In this document: one piece after another, positions 43,338 through 54,258 of the stretch
Numbering within the stretch: position 1 is the stretch's first letter
Layout of the letters: each line of letters starts with the position of its first letter
Source: Rhizobium sp. SL42
GTDB taxonomy: Bacteria > Pseudomonadota > Alphaproteobacteria > Rhizobiales > Rhizobiaceae
DNA length: 64,000 bases
Reading direction: 5' to 3'
Assembly: GCF_021729845.1 (NCBI RefSeq)
Contig: NZ_CP063397.1
Span: 882,001-946,000, forward strand
The notes under the pieces: model-generated
The model's input: the letters and a program-made list of their open reading frames with translations, nothing else
What the model was told of the DNA's origin: nothing
Database searches by the model: none
Translations under genes and position numbers: made by a program

Positions 43338-43541
43338 ATGCCCAAGATGAAGACGAAGTCCTCCGCCAAAAAGCGGTTCAAGATCACGGCAACCGGCAAG
43401 GTCCGTGCAGCTGCTGCTGGCAAGCGCCACGGCATGATCAAGCGGTCCAACAAGTTCATTCGTGACGCACGCGGCACGATGGTTCTGGCTGAACCAGATG
43501 GCAAGAAGGTCATCAAGAACTACCTGCCCAACGGTCTCTGA
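43338..43541 (+). CDS. rpmI: ribosomal protein L35
   Basis: 67 residues of highly basic L35: [21 protein letters not shown] ... [18 protein letters not shown] ... [10 protein letters not shown]35 is a 50S subunit protein. A GGAG box at 43327 precedes the start. rplT follows 37 bases downstream on the same transcript. A strong promoter lies upstream at 43208-43236. Confidence 0.98.
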   Translation: MPKMKTKSSAKKRFKITATGKVRAAAAGKRHGMIKRSNKFIRDARGTMVLAEPDGKKVIKNYLPNGL

Positions 43542-43578
43542 GACTTAGGCACTTTTGGATCATTAAGGAGATCATGAC

Positions 43579-43983
43579 ATGGCACGCGTAAAACGTGGCG
43601 TAACTTCCCGCGCCAAGCACAACAAGGTATTCAAGGCAGCCAAGGGCTTCTACGGTCGCCGCAAGAACACCATCCGCGCAGCAAAGGCTGCCGTGGACCG
43701 TTCGAAGGCATTCGCCTACCGCGACCGCAAGGTCAACAAGCGCAACTTCCGCGCTCTGTGGATCCAGCGTATCAACGCGGCTGTCCGCGAATTCGGCCTG
43801 ACATATGGCCGCTTCATCGACGGCCTGAACAAGGCTGGCATCGAAGTCGACCGCAAGGTCCTGTCCGACATGGCCATCCATGAGCCGGCAGCCTTCGCGA
43901 AGCTCGTTGACGTTTCGAAGAAGTCGCTCGCCTACCTCAAGGAAGCCGGCACGACCAACGAGTTTGAAAGCGCGGTCAAGTAA
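43579..43983 (+). CDS. rplT: ribosomal protein L20
   Basis: 134 residues, the usual length of L20 with its RNA-binding N-terminal tail ([20 protein letters not shown]) and the globular C-terminal part ([22 protein letters not shown]). L20 is needed for early 50S assembly and in some bacteria represses its own operon. AAGGAG lies 9 bases upstream of ATG. The operon ends at the terminator 44018-44050, before pheS. Confidence 0.98.
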   Translation: MARVKRGVTSRAKHNKVFKAAKGFYGRRKNTIRAAKAAVDRSKAFAYRDRKVNKRNFRALWIQRINAAVREFGLTYGRFIDGLNKAGIEVDRKVLSDMAIHEPAAFAKLVDVSKKSLAYLKEAGTTNEFESAVK

Positions 43984-44017
43984 GCCAGCGCTTCCCGACT
44001 GAATTTCAAGTATTGGG

Positions 44018-44050
44018 AAACCCGCGCTGGGACGGCTGGCGCGGGTTTTT
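44018..44050 (+). terminator. rho-independent terminator after rplT
   Basis: AAACCCGCGC (44018-44027), loop of 11 bases, GCGCGGGTTT (44039-44048) followed by more T residues to 44050. It separates rpmI-rplT from pheS. Confidence 0.8.
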
Positions 44051-44108
44051 CTTTGACCGTTAGGCCGTGACGGTATCACGGCGCGACATGAAGGGCAGGA
44101 AACGGAAA

Positions 44109-45194
44109 ATGTCCGATCTCGACAGTTTGAAGACCCAGCTTCTCGCCGATATCGCCGCCGCCGCGGACGAGCCGGCGATCGAGGCGGTACGCGTGGCGGC
44201 CATGGGCAAGAAGGGTTCGGTTTCCGAACTGCTGAAGACGCTCGGCGCCATGACGCCGGAAGAGCGCCAGACGCGCGGCGCCGCGATCAACGCGCTGAAG
44301 AACGAGATTACCGAGCAGCTGACCGCCCGCAAGGCCGATCTCAAGGACGCGGCGATCAATGCCCGCCTCAAGGCCGAGACGCTGGACGTGTCGCTGCCGG
44401 TGCGCTCCTCGCCCGCCGAGCGCGGCCGTATCCATCCGATCAGCCAGATCGTCGACGAGATCACCGCGATCTTTGCCGACATGGGTTTCTCGATCGCCGA
44501 AGGTCCGGATATCGAGACCGACTATTATAATTTTACCGCGCTGAATTTCCCCGAAGGTCATCCGGCCCGCGAGATGCACGATACGTTCTTCCTCCAGCCG
44601 GACGAGAACGGCGAGCGCAAGGTGCTGCGCACGCACACCTCGCCGGTCCAGGTGCGCACCATGGAGGCGCAGAAGCCGCCGATCCGCATCGTAATCCCGG
44701 GCAAGACCTATCGCCAGGACAGCGACGCCACCCATTCGCCGATGTTCCATCAGGTCGAGGGCCTGGTGATCGACAAGACGGCCAATGTCGCCAACATGCG
44801 CTGGATCCTCGAAGAATTCTGCAAGACCTTCTTCGAGGTCGACAATGTCGTGATGCGCTTCCGCCCGTCCTTCTTCCCGTTCACCGAGCCGAGCTTCGAA
44901 GTCGACATCCAGTGCGACCGCTCCTCGGGCCCGATCGTCAAGTTCGGCGAGGGCAAGGATTGGATGGAGATCCTCGGCTGCGGCATGGTTCACCCGAACG
45001 TGCTGCGCGCTGGTGGCCTCGATCCGGACGAATACCAGGGCTTCGCCTGGGGCATGGGCCTCGACCGCATCGCCATGCTGAAATACGGCATGCCGGACCT
45101 GCGCGACTTCTTCAACGCCGATGTCCGCTGGATGAGCCACTACGGCTTCCGCCCGCTCGACGTGCCGACGCTGTTCGGCGGCTTGAGCAACTAA
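44109..45194 (+). CDS. pheS: phenylalanine-tRNA ligase alpha subunit
   Basis: 361 residues. The N-terminal coiled-coil (residues 1-80) is followed by the class II catalytic core with [27 protein letters not shown] and the motif 3-like [10 protein letters not shown]. The alpha subunit binds ATP and phenylalanine and works with PheT as an alpha2beta2 enzyme. The start at 44109 is preceded by AGGAAACGG. An adjacent DUF2442 gene lies between it and pheT, which is unusual. Confidence 0.98.
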   Translation: MSDLDSLKTQLLADIAAAADEPAIEAVRVAAMGKKGSVSELLKTLGAMTPEERQTRGAAINALKNEITEQLTARKADLKDAAINARLKAETLDVSLPVRSSPAERGRIHPISQIVDEITAIFADMGFSIAEGPDIETDYYNFTALNFPEGHPAREMHDTFFLQPDENGERKVLRTHTSPVQVRTMEAQKPPIRIVIPGKTYRQDSDATHSPMFHQVEGLVIDKTANVANMRWILEEFCKTFFEVDNVVMRFRPSFFPFTEPSFEVDIQCDRSSGPIVKFGEGKDWMEILGCGMVHPNVLRAGGLDPDEYQGFAWGMGLDRIAMLKYGMPDLRDFFNADVRWMSHYGFRPLDVPTLFGGLSN

Positions 45195-45288
45195 GCGGCA
45201 AAGACGAATGACCGGCCCCGCTGGGGGACGGGACGGACAGGTGGGCCGAAGGCTTCCCTGTCCGGTGAGAATTGAAGGCAAATGAAAC

Positions 45289-45579
45289 GTGATTGAACAT
45301 CTTGATAACATGCGGCCGGTCGACGCGCTCTGCGGCGACGACCTGCTGCATGTGGAACTGACGGACGGTCGTATCGTCAGTGTCCCGGTCTGGTGGTATC
45401 CGCAGCTTCAGGACGCGATGCCGGTGGAACGGAACAACATAGACTTCATGCCGAAAAGCATGCACTGGCCCGACATCGAACTCGATATCTCGGTCATCAG
45501 CCTGCTTCTCGGCGAAAAGGCGCCAGGCGCACGATCGCCGGACGTTTCGGACAAGATTCAGGTGGAAACGAGACAATGA
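45289..45579 (+). CDS. DUF2442 domain protein between pheS and pheT
   Basis: 96 residues covered largely by DUF2442: [33 protein letters not shown] and the following [18 protein letters not shown]. Such small proteins are often linked to toxin-antitoxin or NadS-like modules, but the function is unknown. The start is GTG 45289 with AAGG upstream. The stop overlaps the pheT start (ATGA at 45576-45579), so PheT translation is probably coupled to it. Its place within the pheST pair is unusual and may have been gained by insertion. Confidence 0.8.
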   Translation: MIEHLDNMRPVDALCGDDLLHVELTDGRIVSVPVWWYPQLQDAMPVERNNIDFMPKSMHWPDIELDISVISLLLGEKAPGARSPDVSDKIQVETRQ

Positions 45580-47999
45580 AATTCACACTCTCCTGGCTGA
45601 AAGATCATCTCGATACCGATGCGAGCCTCGACCAGATCTGCGAGCGCCTGACGGCGATCGGCCTCGAAGTCGAGGATGTCGACGACAAGGCGGCGTATCG
45701 GCCCTTCGTCATCGCAAAGATCCTGACGGCGGAAAAGCATCCGGAAGCGGACCGGCTGAAGGTGCTGAGCGTTGACGCAGGCGATGGCAAGCCGGTGCAG
45801 ATCGTCTGCGGCGCGCCGAATGCGCGCGCCGGCATGATCGGCGCGCTCGCACGCCCCGGCACCTATGTGCCCGGCATCGACGTGACGCTTGCCGTCGGCA
45901 AGATCCGCGGCGTCGAAAGCCACGGCATGATGTGCTCTGAAAAGGAGCTCAACATGTCCGACAATCACGATGGCATTATCGACCTGCCCGAGGATGCGCC
46001 GGTCGGCACGTCGTTTGCCACCTATGCCGGGCTCGACGATCCGCTCATCGAGATCAACCTGACGCCCAACCGTCCGGACTGCACCTCGATCTTCGGCATC
46101 GCCCGCGATCTGGCCGCCTCCGGCCTCGGCACGCTGAAGCAGCCGAAGGCGCCGGGCTTCAAGGTCGAGGGCGAGACGCCGCACGAGGTGAAGATCGTGC
46201 TCGACGACGAGCGCCTGTGCCCGGGCTTTGCCTATCGGCTGGTGCGCGGCGTCAAGAATGGCCCGAGCCCGAAATGGATGCAGCAGCGCCTGCTCGCCAT
46301 CGGCCTTCGCCCGATCTCCGCATTGGTCGACGTCACCAACTACATGACCTTCGACCAGGGCCGTCCGATGCATGTCTTCGACGCTGACAAGGTCAAGGGT
46401 GTGCTGACCGTGCGCCGCGCCCAGGTCGGCGAGGAAGTGCTGGCGCTCGACACCCGCACCTACAAGCTGAACCCGGCCAATGTCGTGATCGCCGACGACA
46501 ATGGCGTTGAATCGATCGGCGGCATCATGGGCGGCGAACATTCAGGCTGCGACGAGAACACCGTCAACGTGCTGATCGAATCGGCCCTCTGGGATCCGAT
46601 CAACATCGCCAAGACCGGCCGTAGCCATGGCATCATCACCGATGCCCGCTATCGTTTCGAGCGTGGCGTCGATCCGGAATACACGGTTCCGGGCCTCGAG
46701 CGCACTACCGAGCTGGTGCTGGATATGTGCGGCGGCACGGCAGCTGTGGCAAAGGTAGCCGGCTACAAGAAGCATGAGAAGAAGGTCGTTGATTTCCCCT
46801 TCGCGGAAGTCAAGCGCCTGACCGGCCTGACCGTGTCCAACGACGAGGCCCGCGCCATCCTCACCGGCCTCGGCTTCGAGGTCTCCGGCTCCGGCGAACG
46901 GGTCTCGGTTTCGGTCCCATCCTGGCGTCCGGATGTCGATGGCAAGGCCGATCTGGTCGAGGAAGTCATGCGCATGCATGGCGTCGACAATATCAAGCCG
47001 GAACCTTTGCCTTCGATGGGCTCGGTCAACGGCAAGATCCTGACCACGCTGCAGATCCGCACCCGCACCGCCAAGCGCGCGCTGGCGGCACGCGGCATGA
47101 TGGAAGCGGTCACCTGGTCGTTCATTTCGGCAGACCATGCCAAGCTGTTCGGTGGCGGCAAGCCCTCCCTGAAGCTGGTCAATCCGATCGCGGCCGACAT
47201 GTCGGACATGCGGCCTTCGCTGCTGCCTGGCCTCCTGACGGCTGCCCAGCGCAATGCCGACCGCGGTTTTGGCGATGTGGCGATCTTCGAAGTGTCCGGC
47301 ACCTATGAAGCCGATACGCCGGAAGGCCAGCGGCGCGTCGCCGGCGGTATCCGCCGTGGCACGGCCTCGCTTGCCGGCGCCGGCCGGTCCTGGTCGAATG
47401 CCGCCAAAGGCGGCGGCAAGCCGGTCGATGTCTATGACGCCAAGGCCGATGCGCTGGCGGTTCTCGAAGCCTGCGGCCTGCCGATGACCAATATCCAGAT
47501 CGAGCAGGGCGGACCGGAATGGTTCCATCCCGGCCGCTCCGGCACGATCAAGGCCGGTCCGAAGGTGATCCTCGGCTACTTCGGCGAATTCCATCCGAAG
47601 ACGCTGGAAGCGCTCGATGTGTCGGGCGCGTTGTGCGGCTTCGAGGTGTTTGTCGACGCCTTGCCCGAACCGAAGAAGAAGGCGACCCGCACGAAGCCGG
47701 CCCTCGAGCTTTCGCCCTTCCAGATGGTCAAGCGCGACTTCGCCTTTGTTGTCGAGAAGTCGGTCGAGGCCGGTGCGATCATCAAGGCGGCCACCAGCGC
47801 CGACCGCAAGCTGATATCAGGCGTCAACGTCTTCGATATCTTCGAAGGCGCCTCGGTTGGCGAAGGCCGGAAGTCGGTGGCGATCGAAGTCTTGATCCAG
47901 CCGTCGGACAAGACGCTGACGGACGAGGATTTCGACGCGCTGACGAAGAAGATCGTCGCCAATGTCGAAAAGAACACCGGCGGCAGTCTTCGGGCCTGA
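45576..47999 (+). CDS. pheT: phenylalanine-tRNA ligase beta subunit
   Basis: 807 residues, full length. Domains in order: N-terminal and OB tRNA-binding part (about 40-150), B3/B4 editing domain (about 210-380), B5 (about 400-475), catalytic-like core (about 490-690) and the C-terminal FDX-ACB anticodon-binding domain (about 715-807, [18 protein letters not shown]). It partners PheS to charge tRNA-Phe and edits mis-acylated tRNA. The start overlaps the DUF2442 stop by 4 bases. A hairpin follows the stop. Confidence 0.98.
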   Translation: MKFTLSWLKDHLDTDASLDQICERLTAIGLEVEDVDDKAAYRPFVIAKILTAEKHPEADRLKVLSVDAGDGKPVQIVCGAPNARAGMIGALARPGTYVPGIDVTLAVGKIRGVESHGMMCSEKELNMSDNHDGIIDLPEDAPVGTSFATYAGLDDPLIEINLTPNRPDCTSIFGIARDLAASGLGTLKQPKAPGFKVEGETPHEVKIVLDDERLCPGFAYRLVRGVKNGPSPKWMQQRLLAIGLRPISALVDVTNYMTFDQGRPMHVFDADKVKGVLTVRRAQVGEEVLALDTRTYKLNPANVVIADDNGVESIGGIMGGEHSGCDENTVNVLIESALWDPINIAKTGRSHGIITDARYRFERGVDPEYTVPGLERTTELVLDMCGGTAAVAKVAGYKKHEKKVVDFPFAEVKRLTGLTVSNDEARAILTGLGFEVSGSGERVSVSVPSWRPDVDGKADLVEEVMRMHGVDNIKPEPLPSMGSVNGKILTTLQIRTRTAKRALAARGMMEAVTWSFISADHAKLFGGGKPSLKLVNPIAADMSDMRPSLLPGLLTAAQRNADRGFGDVAIFEVSGTYEADTPEGQRRVAGGIRRGTASLAGAGRSWSNAAKGGGKPVDVYDAKADALAVLEACGLPMTNIQIEQGGPEWFHPGRSGTIKAGPKVILGYFGEFHPKTLEALDVSGALCGFEVFVDALPEPKKKATRTKPALELSPFQMVKRDFAFVVEKSVEAGAIIKAATSADRKLISGVNVFDIFEGASVGEGRKSVAIEVLIQPSDKTLTDEDFDALTKKIVANVEKNTGGSLRA

Positions 48000-48016
48000 T
48001 CCGACGGTTCAACCAG

Positions 48017-48036
48017 GGGCGGCTTTGCCGCCCTTG
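48017..48036 (+). terminator. terminator after pheT
   Basis: GGGCGGC (48017-48023), loop TTT, GCCGCCC (48027-48033) then TTGTTCATTT, 18 bases after the pheT stop. A short but clean rho-independent hairpin. Confidence 0.75.
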
Positions 48037-48091
48037 TTCATTTCGGAGCGCCTGTCCGACGGATGGCGGACGCTTGGAGCGGGGATAATGC

Positions 48092-48700
48092 ATGTCTGCA
48101 GGTTTCGATTTCACCGCGCTGTCGGCGCGCGACAAGTACAAGCTGATGATCGGCACGATCATTCCGCGGCCGATCGCGCTGGTGACGACGGTCGACACGG
48201 AAGGCCGCATCAACGCGGCACCGTTCAGCTTCTTCAACTGCCTGTCGGCTGACCCGCCGATCCTGGCGCTTGGGGTGGAAAACAATCCCGACATGTCGTT
48301 CAAGCATACCGGCGAGAACATCCGGATGACGGAAGTCTTCACCGTCAACATCGTCTCGTTTGCCATTGCCGAAGCCATGCATGCCTGTGCTGCGAAACAT
48401 CCGCGCGGCGTCAATGAGCTGGAACAGGCGGGGCTGACCGCCATGCCCGGGGTAAAGGTCGCCTCGCCATGGATCAAGGAGGCGCCGGCGGCCTTCGAGT
48501 GCCGCCGCCATGTCAGTCTCGAACTCGGCAAGTCCCGGCAGATCATCCTGGGCGAAATCCTGTTTGCCCACTATCAGGACGGCCTGGTCGATGATCGCCT
48601 GCATGTCGATCCGGCCGGCATCGATGCCATCGCAAGGCTTGGCGGCGATACCTGCTCGACGATCCGCGACCGGTTCGAGATGCTGACCCCGACGCTCTAA
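48092..48700 (+). CDS. flavin reductase family protein (FMN-binding)
   Basis: 202 residues of the flavoprotein oxygenase/DIM6-NTAB split-barrel family: YKLMIGTIIPRPIALVTTVD, INAAPFSFFNCLSADPPILALGV and FTVNIVSFAIAEAMHACA are the usual FMN-binding strands. Members bind FMN and reduce it for partner monooxygenases or act alone. No partner gene is adjacent. ATG 48092 is preceded by a GGAGCGGGG purine run. It is convergent with the EamA gene. Confidence 0.9.
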   Translation: MSAGFDFTALSARDKYKLMIGTIIPRPIALVTTVDTEGRINAAPFSFFNCLSADPPILALGVENNPDMSFKHTGENIRMTEVFTVNIVSFAIAEAMHACAAKHPRGVNELEQAGLTAMPGVKVASPWIKEAPAAFECRRHVSLELGKSRQIILGEILFAHYQDGLVDDRLHVDPAGIDAIARLGGDTCSTIRDRFEMLTPTL

Positions 48701-48720
48701 GGGCGCCCAGTCGATTGCGT

Positions 48721-49644
48721 TCAGGGCGAAGGGCTGCCTGCCGCTGCGGGGCTTGGAGCCGGATCGGTCTGTCGCGCGGTGGGCCGTGCGAAGATCACCA
48801 CATTGCCGGCAAGCGTCAGCGCGAGACCGAGGCCGCCGAGCAGGGTCCAGTGATATCCCTCATAGACTGTCGACAGCGAGAGCGCGACGACCGGGAAAAG
48901 CACGGTCGTATAGGCGGCCCGGGATGAGCCGATGCGTGCGACCAGCATCAGATAGGTGGTGAAGCCGACCACCGAGCCGATCGCGGCGAGATAAAGCATC
49001 GCAAACAGGTAACGTCCGTCCGGCGGTGCGATGACCGGTGTGCCGGTTACGGCAATAAGGGTCAAAAGGAAGATCGCGCCGTAGCTCATCCCCCAGGCAT
49101 TGGCGGTTGCGGGCTTTATGCCGGCGGCGCTGTTGCGGCGCGAGACCATGTTGCCGAGCGAAAAGAACAGCGTGCCGAGCGCCGACAGGCCCACACCTTT
49201 CCAGGTATCGACATCGAACTCCACGAGGATATCCGGGCCGAACAAAAGCATCAGGCCGGATGCGCCCAGTGCCGCCGCCACCAGCGTGCGGCTGGTTATC
49301 CGATCACCGAAGAAAAGTCGGGCATTGATGGCGTTGTAGATCGTCGCCAGTGAGAAGATCACCGAGATCAGGCCGGATGGAACATAGCTTGCGGCATTGT
49401 AGAAGCAGATGAAATTGCAGCTGAACAGGCAGAGCGCCTGCGCCAGGATGAACGGCTGGTGGCGCAGTGCCGGAACCTTGAGCTTGCCCATGACGGCAAG
49501 CACAACGAGAAAGATCAGCGCGGCGGTAGCGAAGCGGTAGAAGACCGACACCAGCACCGGAACCGGCCCGACCTGCATGGCAATGGCGATCCAGGTCGTG
49601 CCCCAGATGATGACGGTGGAAACGAACAGGATGATATTGGTCAT
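48721..49644 (-). CDS. EamA/DMT-family transporter
   Basis: 307 residues with ten predicted membrane helices in two EamA halves (about 3-135 and 155-288), beginning MTNIILFVSTVIIWGTTWIAI. DMT proteins export metabolites or amino acids; the substrate is unknown. ATG 49644 has GAGGGCCTC just upstream. It is divergent from the AraC-type gene at 49802, which could control it. A short proline/alanine tail ends the protein. Confidence 0.88.
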   Translation of the reverse strand: MTNIILFVSTVIIWGTTWIAIAMQVGPVPVLVSVFYRFATAALIFLVVLAVMGKLKVPALRHQPFILAQALCLFSCNFICFYNAASYVPSGLISVIFSLATIYNAINARLFFGDRITSRTLVAAALGASGLMLLFGPDILVEFDVDTWKGVGLSALGTLFFSLGNMVSRRNSAAGIKPATANAWGMSYGAIFLLTLIAVTGTPVIAPPDGRYLFAMLYLAAIGSVVGFTTYLMLVARIGSSRAAYTTVLFPVVALSLSTVYEGYHWTLLGGLGLALTLAGNVVIFARPTARQTDPAPSPAAAGSPSP

Positions 49645-49801
49645 GAGGCCCTCGCTATGATGGCGCACAGTTAGCGCCGGCGCCGGGCGGCTTCTTGCAC
49701 GATCTTGCGGTGAAGTGCGGCCTCTGTCCGATGTCCAGCGCTTCGCGGATGGCACCGGCGCGAGATTGCGCTAAGATGAGCGCCAGTTTCCAGGGTCGTT
49801 C

Positions 49802-50674
49802 ATGTTGCTTCAGCACCAGTCCATCTTCAGCTTCCTCTCCGCCTCGCCGCGTGCGCAGGCGGTCGGTACGCTTGAGCTTGGTTCCGGTTGTTCGGCGGCG
49901 ATCTGGCGCAATGCCGATGACCGGATGAGCTACCAACGGCCGGATGGCCACACGTTCAGTCTCTATCTGCAGGGAGGCGCCGGCACCCGTCGTCTCGACG
50001 GCGGCGCGCTGAACGGCTGGCCCGGCGCCTTGTGTATCATGCCGCAAGGCGCTTCGTCGGAATGGGAAATCACCGATGCCTTCGAATTCGTCCATCTTTA
50101 TGTGGCGGATGACGAGCTGCGGCGGGCTTTCACCGAGACCGTCGAGCGGGATTGCCGGCTGATGGTCATGCCCGAGGCGACATTCGACCATGCCCCTGCG
50201 CTCGCCGCAGCCTTGCACAGGGTGGCCGATGCGACCCGTGCAGGCGATGCGCTGCTGGCCGGCGAGGCGATGACGGAAGCCTTTGCCAGCCTGTTTGTGG
50301 ATCCCCGGTATGGCGGATCGCGGCCGATCGCCATCAAGAGCGGCCTGGCACCCGCCGTCCGCCGGCGGATCACTGACTATATCGAGGCGCATCTCGACAT
50401 GCAGGTGAGCCTGGCGGAACTCGCCGCGATTGCCGGCCTCAGCGAGTTCCACCTGCAACGCATGTTTCGCGCGAGCTGTGGCGTTTCTCCGCATGGCTGG
50501 GTCCAGCATCGGCGGCTTGCCCGCGCCAAGACACTCTTGGCGGGAGGCGATCCGATTGCCCAGATCGCGTCCGCATGCGGCTTCAGCAGCCAAAGCCACA
50601 TGACCCGTGTGTTCAAGGCGATGACAGGAACGACACCATCGGCCTATCGGCACAGCGTCGCCGCCCGCGCCTGA
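49802..50674 (+). CDS. AraC family transcriptional regulator
   Basis: 290 residues. The N-terminal part (about 15-160) is a cupin-like ligand domain; the C-terminal two-HTH AraC domain (about 185-285) reads VSLAELAAIAGLSEFHLQRMFRA ... IAQIASACGFSSQSHMTRVFKAMTGTTPSAYR. It probably controls the divergent EamA transporter or the downstream genes; this is inference. The ribosome-binding site before ATG is weak. Confidence 0.88.
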   Translation: MLLQHQSIFSFLSASPRAQAVGTLELGSGCSAAIWRNADDRMSYQRPDGHTFSLYLQGGAGTRRLDGGALNGWPGALCIMPQGASSEWEITDAFEFVHLYVADDELRRAFTETVERDCRLMVMPEATFDHAPALAAALHRVADATRAGDALLAGEAMTEAFASLFVDPRYGGSRPIAIKSGLAPAVRRRITDYIEAHLDMQVSLAELAAIAGLSEFHLQRMFRASCGVSPHGWVQHRRLARAKTLLAGGDPIAQIASACGFSSQSHMTRVFKAMTGTTPSAYRHSVAARA

Positions 50675-50684
50675 TGTCTTCGCG

Positions 50685-51698
<1,014 letters not shown>

Positions 51699-51817
51699 GG
51701 TGCTTGATCTTTCGCGGAAGCGCGCTCTGGATGCGCTGATGATAGTCGGAGGATACCACCAGGATTGAGCAGGATAATGGCTGTAATTTTGCGCAGCTTG
51801 TTCTATCAGATAGAGCA

Positions 51818-52708
51818 ATGAACAGGATCCAGCTTTCGCAACTGGCGGTGCTCGCCACCGTCGCCGAGACCCGCAGCTTCCGCAAGGCGGCCGAGGAACT
51901 TGCCATTGCGCCCTCGGCCGTCAGCCATGCGGTCGCCTCGCTGGAGGCAAGCCTCGGCGTGCGCCTGCTCGCCCGCACCACCCGCAGCGTCGCGCCGACC
52001 GAGGAGGGCAGGCGGCTGCTGGAGACGCTGGCACCGGCGCTGGCCGATATCGATACGGCGCTTGCGGCCCTGGCTGACGATCGAAGCGAGCCGGCTGGCC
52101 CCTTACGCATCACCATGCCGATGCTGGCTGCCGAGGACCTGATCGCGCCGCGGCTGGGTGCGTTCCTGCGGACATATCCGCGAATCGAACTCGACATCGT
52201 CACCAATGACCGTTTCGAGGATATCGTCGCCGAAGGCTTCGATGCGGGTCTGAGGCTCGGCGAACATCTGGAAGCCGACATGATCGCGGTCAAGGCGAGC
52301 GGACCGCAGCGCGGCGTGATCGTCGGATCGCCCGCCTATATCGCCGAACACGGCGTGCCGCTGACGCCGCAGGACCTTATGCAGCATCGCTGCATCCGCC
52401 GCCGCTTCAGCAGTGGGCGGATCTATCGCTGGGAACTGGAGCAGGACGGCGAGGCGCTGGCCGTCGATGTCACGGGTCCGTTGATCTTGTCGGACCAGCG
52501 ACTGGCCCGCATCGCGGCCCTCGATGGTGTCGGGCTCGCCTTCCTGTTCGACGAACGGGTGGACGAGGATATCCGCGAAGGAAGGCTCGTACCGGTGCTC
52601 GCCGACTGGTCGTCGCCGTTCGACGGTTTCTACATCTACTACACCTCCCGTCGGCAGATGCGTCCGGCACTGAGAGCCTTTGTCGATTTCTTCCGCTATT
52701 CCAGCTGA
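51818..52708 (+). CDS. LysR family regulator
   Basis: 296 residues. Winged helix at the N-terminus (LSQLAVLATVAETRSFRKAAEELAIAPSAVSHAV), then the periplasmic-binding-like effector domain with GPLRITMPMLAAEDLIAPRLG and VGLAFLFDERV. It resembles the LysR regulators of quinone or aromatic-compound reductases (for example YafC-like). It is divergent from the aldo/keto reductase gene with about 120 bases between, and likely controls it. Confidence 0.88.
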   Translation: MNRIQLSQLAVLATVAETRSFRKAAEELAIAPSAVSHAVASLEASLGVRLLARTTRSVAPTEEGRRLLETLAPALADIDTALAALADDRSEPAGPLRITMPMLAAEDLIAPRLGAFLRTYPRIELDIVTNDRFEDIVAEGFDAGLRLGEHLEADMIAVKASGPQRGVIVGSPAYIAEHGVPLTPQDLMQHRCIRRRFSSGRIYRWELEQDGEALAVDVTGPLILSDQRLARIAALDGVGLAFLFDERVDEDIREGRLVPVLADWSSPFDGFYIYYTSRRQMRPALRAFVDFFRYSS

Positions 52709-53155
52709 TCAGTCGAACGACATCCGGTAGCGTACGTGACCGTCTTCCCGCGCATAGCTGTCGTAGAGTTTGCGCGCTGTCGCATTGTCGTGGTTGGTAT
52801 GCCAGTAGAGCCGCGACCAGCCTTTGGCCTTGGCAAGCGCGATCAGATCGTCGAGCAGGGCGCGGCCTATGCCCTGACCGCGAAAGCGGGCGTCGAGGAA
52901 CAGGTCCTCCAGATAGCAGTCCGGCGTCATCACCCAGGTGCTGTCGTGAAAATGGTGGATGGCAAAACCGGCCAGTTCTCCATCGATCTCGGCGACACGC
53001 ATCGCGACGCGCGAGGTCGGATCGAGGATGCGGGCCCAGGTGTGGTCGGTGACCTCTGCAGCAAGATCGACCTTGTAGAAGGAGAGATAATCCGCCCAGA
53101 GACGGCGCCATGCGGCCTCGTCGGTGGCGGTCGCATCGCGAATGACAAGCGTCAT
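52709..53155 (-). CDS. GNAT family N-acetyltransferase
   Basis: 148 residues. The acetyl-CoA binding region is seen in YLEDLFLDARFRGQGIGRALLDDLI (Q/R-G-x-G-I/A loop near 93-97), followed by motif B SRLYWHTNHDNATARKLYD. The substrate is unknown. The start follows the preceding aldo/keto reductase stop by two bases on the same strand, so the two genes are translationally linked. The gene is convergent with the LysR gene. Confidence 0.88.
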   Translation of the reverse strand: MTLVIRDATATDEAAWRRLWADYLSFYKVDLAAEVTDHTWARILDPTSRVAMRVAEIDGELAGFAIHHFHDSTWVMTPDCYLEDLFLDARFRGQGIGRALLDDLIALAKAKGWSRLYWHTNHDNATARKLYDSYAREDGHVRYRMSFD

Positions 53156-53157
53156 GG

Positions 53158-54108
53158 TCAGGCGCCTGCCGCATTGAGCGTGGCCATCTGCTGGTCCGAG
53201 AGTTGCAACCTGCCGGCGGCGATCAGGCTGTCGAGCTGGCGAAGGCTGGTGGCCGACGCGATCGGTGCAGTGATGTCGGGGCGGGCGGCAACCCAGGCGA
53301 TGGCCACCGTTGCCGGCGTAGTGCCGGTCTCGGCAGCGACCTGGTCGAGGGCGGCGAGGATCTTCAATCCCTTGTCGTTCAGGTAATTGCCGACGCGGTA
53401 GGAGCGGGCGACGCCGGCCGTGTCCTCGTGGCTGCGGTATTTTCCGGTGAGGAAGCCTGCGGCCAGCGCATAATAGCTGATCACCCCGATGTCTTCGGCG
53501 ACGCAGAGATCGGCAAGCGCGCCTTCGAAACGGTCGCGGGTATAGAGATTGTATTCCGGCTGCACCACGTCGAAGCGCGGCAGGCTGTTTTTTGCCGAGG
53601 CATCCAATGCCGCCCGCAATTGACCGCCGTCATAGTTGGAGCAGCCGATGGCCCTGACCTTGCCGGCGGTGATGAGCTTGCCGAAGGCCTCCAGCGTTTC
53701 CTCGATCGGGGTCTTTTCATCCGGCTTATGGGCCAGATAGAGATCGATATAGTCGGTCTGCATCCGCTTCAGCGATGCATCGACCGCGTCGGCTATCCAG
53801 GTCTTGCCCAGACCGGTTTCCCGGCCGTTGTTGTCGAAGCCGACCTTGGTGACGATGATCGCCTTGTCGCGGGAGATGCCGCCGCGCTTCAGCCATTTTC
53901 CGATGATCGTTTCGCTTTCGCCGCCGACATGGCCATCGACCCAGGCGGAATAGACATCGGCCGTGTCGATCGTGTTATAGCCGGCATCGAAGAAGGCATC
54001 GAGCAGGGCAAACGAGGTCGCCTCGTCGGCCGTCCAGCCGAAGACATTGCCGCCGAAGACGACGGGCGCGATGGAAAAACCGGTGCGACCGAGGGCGCGC
54101 TTCTGCAT
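53158..54108 (-). CDS. aldo/keto reductase
   Basis: 316 residues. Catalytic Asp and Tyr in TIDTADVYSAW, Lys in IVTKVGFD and His in YLAHKPDEK, with the C-terminal cofactor segment ITAPIASATSLRQL. It resembles the oxidoreductases of the YdhF/MocA type AKRs. It is first gene of a two-gene operon with the GNAT gene. Upstream, the G-rich run 54201-54237 lies before it. Confidence 0.88.
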   Translation of the reverse strand: MQKRALGRTGFSIAPVVFGGNVFGWTADEATSFALLDAFFDAGYNTIDTADVYSAWVDGHVGGESETIIGKWLKRGGISRDKAIIVTKVGFDNNGRETGLGKTWIADAVDASLKRMQTDYIDLYLAHKPDEKTPIEETLEAFGKLITAGKVRAIGCSNYDGGQLRAALDASAKNSLPRFDVVQPEYNLYTRDRFEGALADLCVAEDIGVISYYALAAGFLTGKYRSHEDTAGVARSYRVGNYLNDKGLKILAALDQVAAETGTTPATVAIAWVAARPDITAPIASATSLRQLDSLIAAGRLQLSDQQMATLNAAGA

Positions 54109-54200
54109 GACGGGATCCTTTCAAGGGGCAATTGGACCGGACGGTAGCAAGCAGTTTCGTGATGCACCATTGAAATCGGTAAATGGGTCGGATCCATCAA

Positions 54201-54237
54201 GGGTAGGGGCAGGGGGCTTGGGGCAGGGGGCAGGGGT
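54201..54237. repeat. G-rich tract, possible quadruplex
   Basis: Six G runs (GGG, GGGG, GGGGG, GGGG, GGGGG, GGGG) separated by T, C, CTT, CA and CA lie on the plus strand between the aldo/keto reductase start (54108) and the GlxA gene end (54259). The pattern is capable of folding as a G-quadruplex in DNA, and the C-rich complement would be in the leftward transcript. Confidence 0.6.
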
Positions 54238-54258
54238 TGGTAGCAGGCCCGGCTCCAC

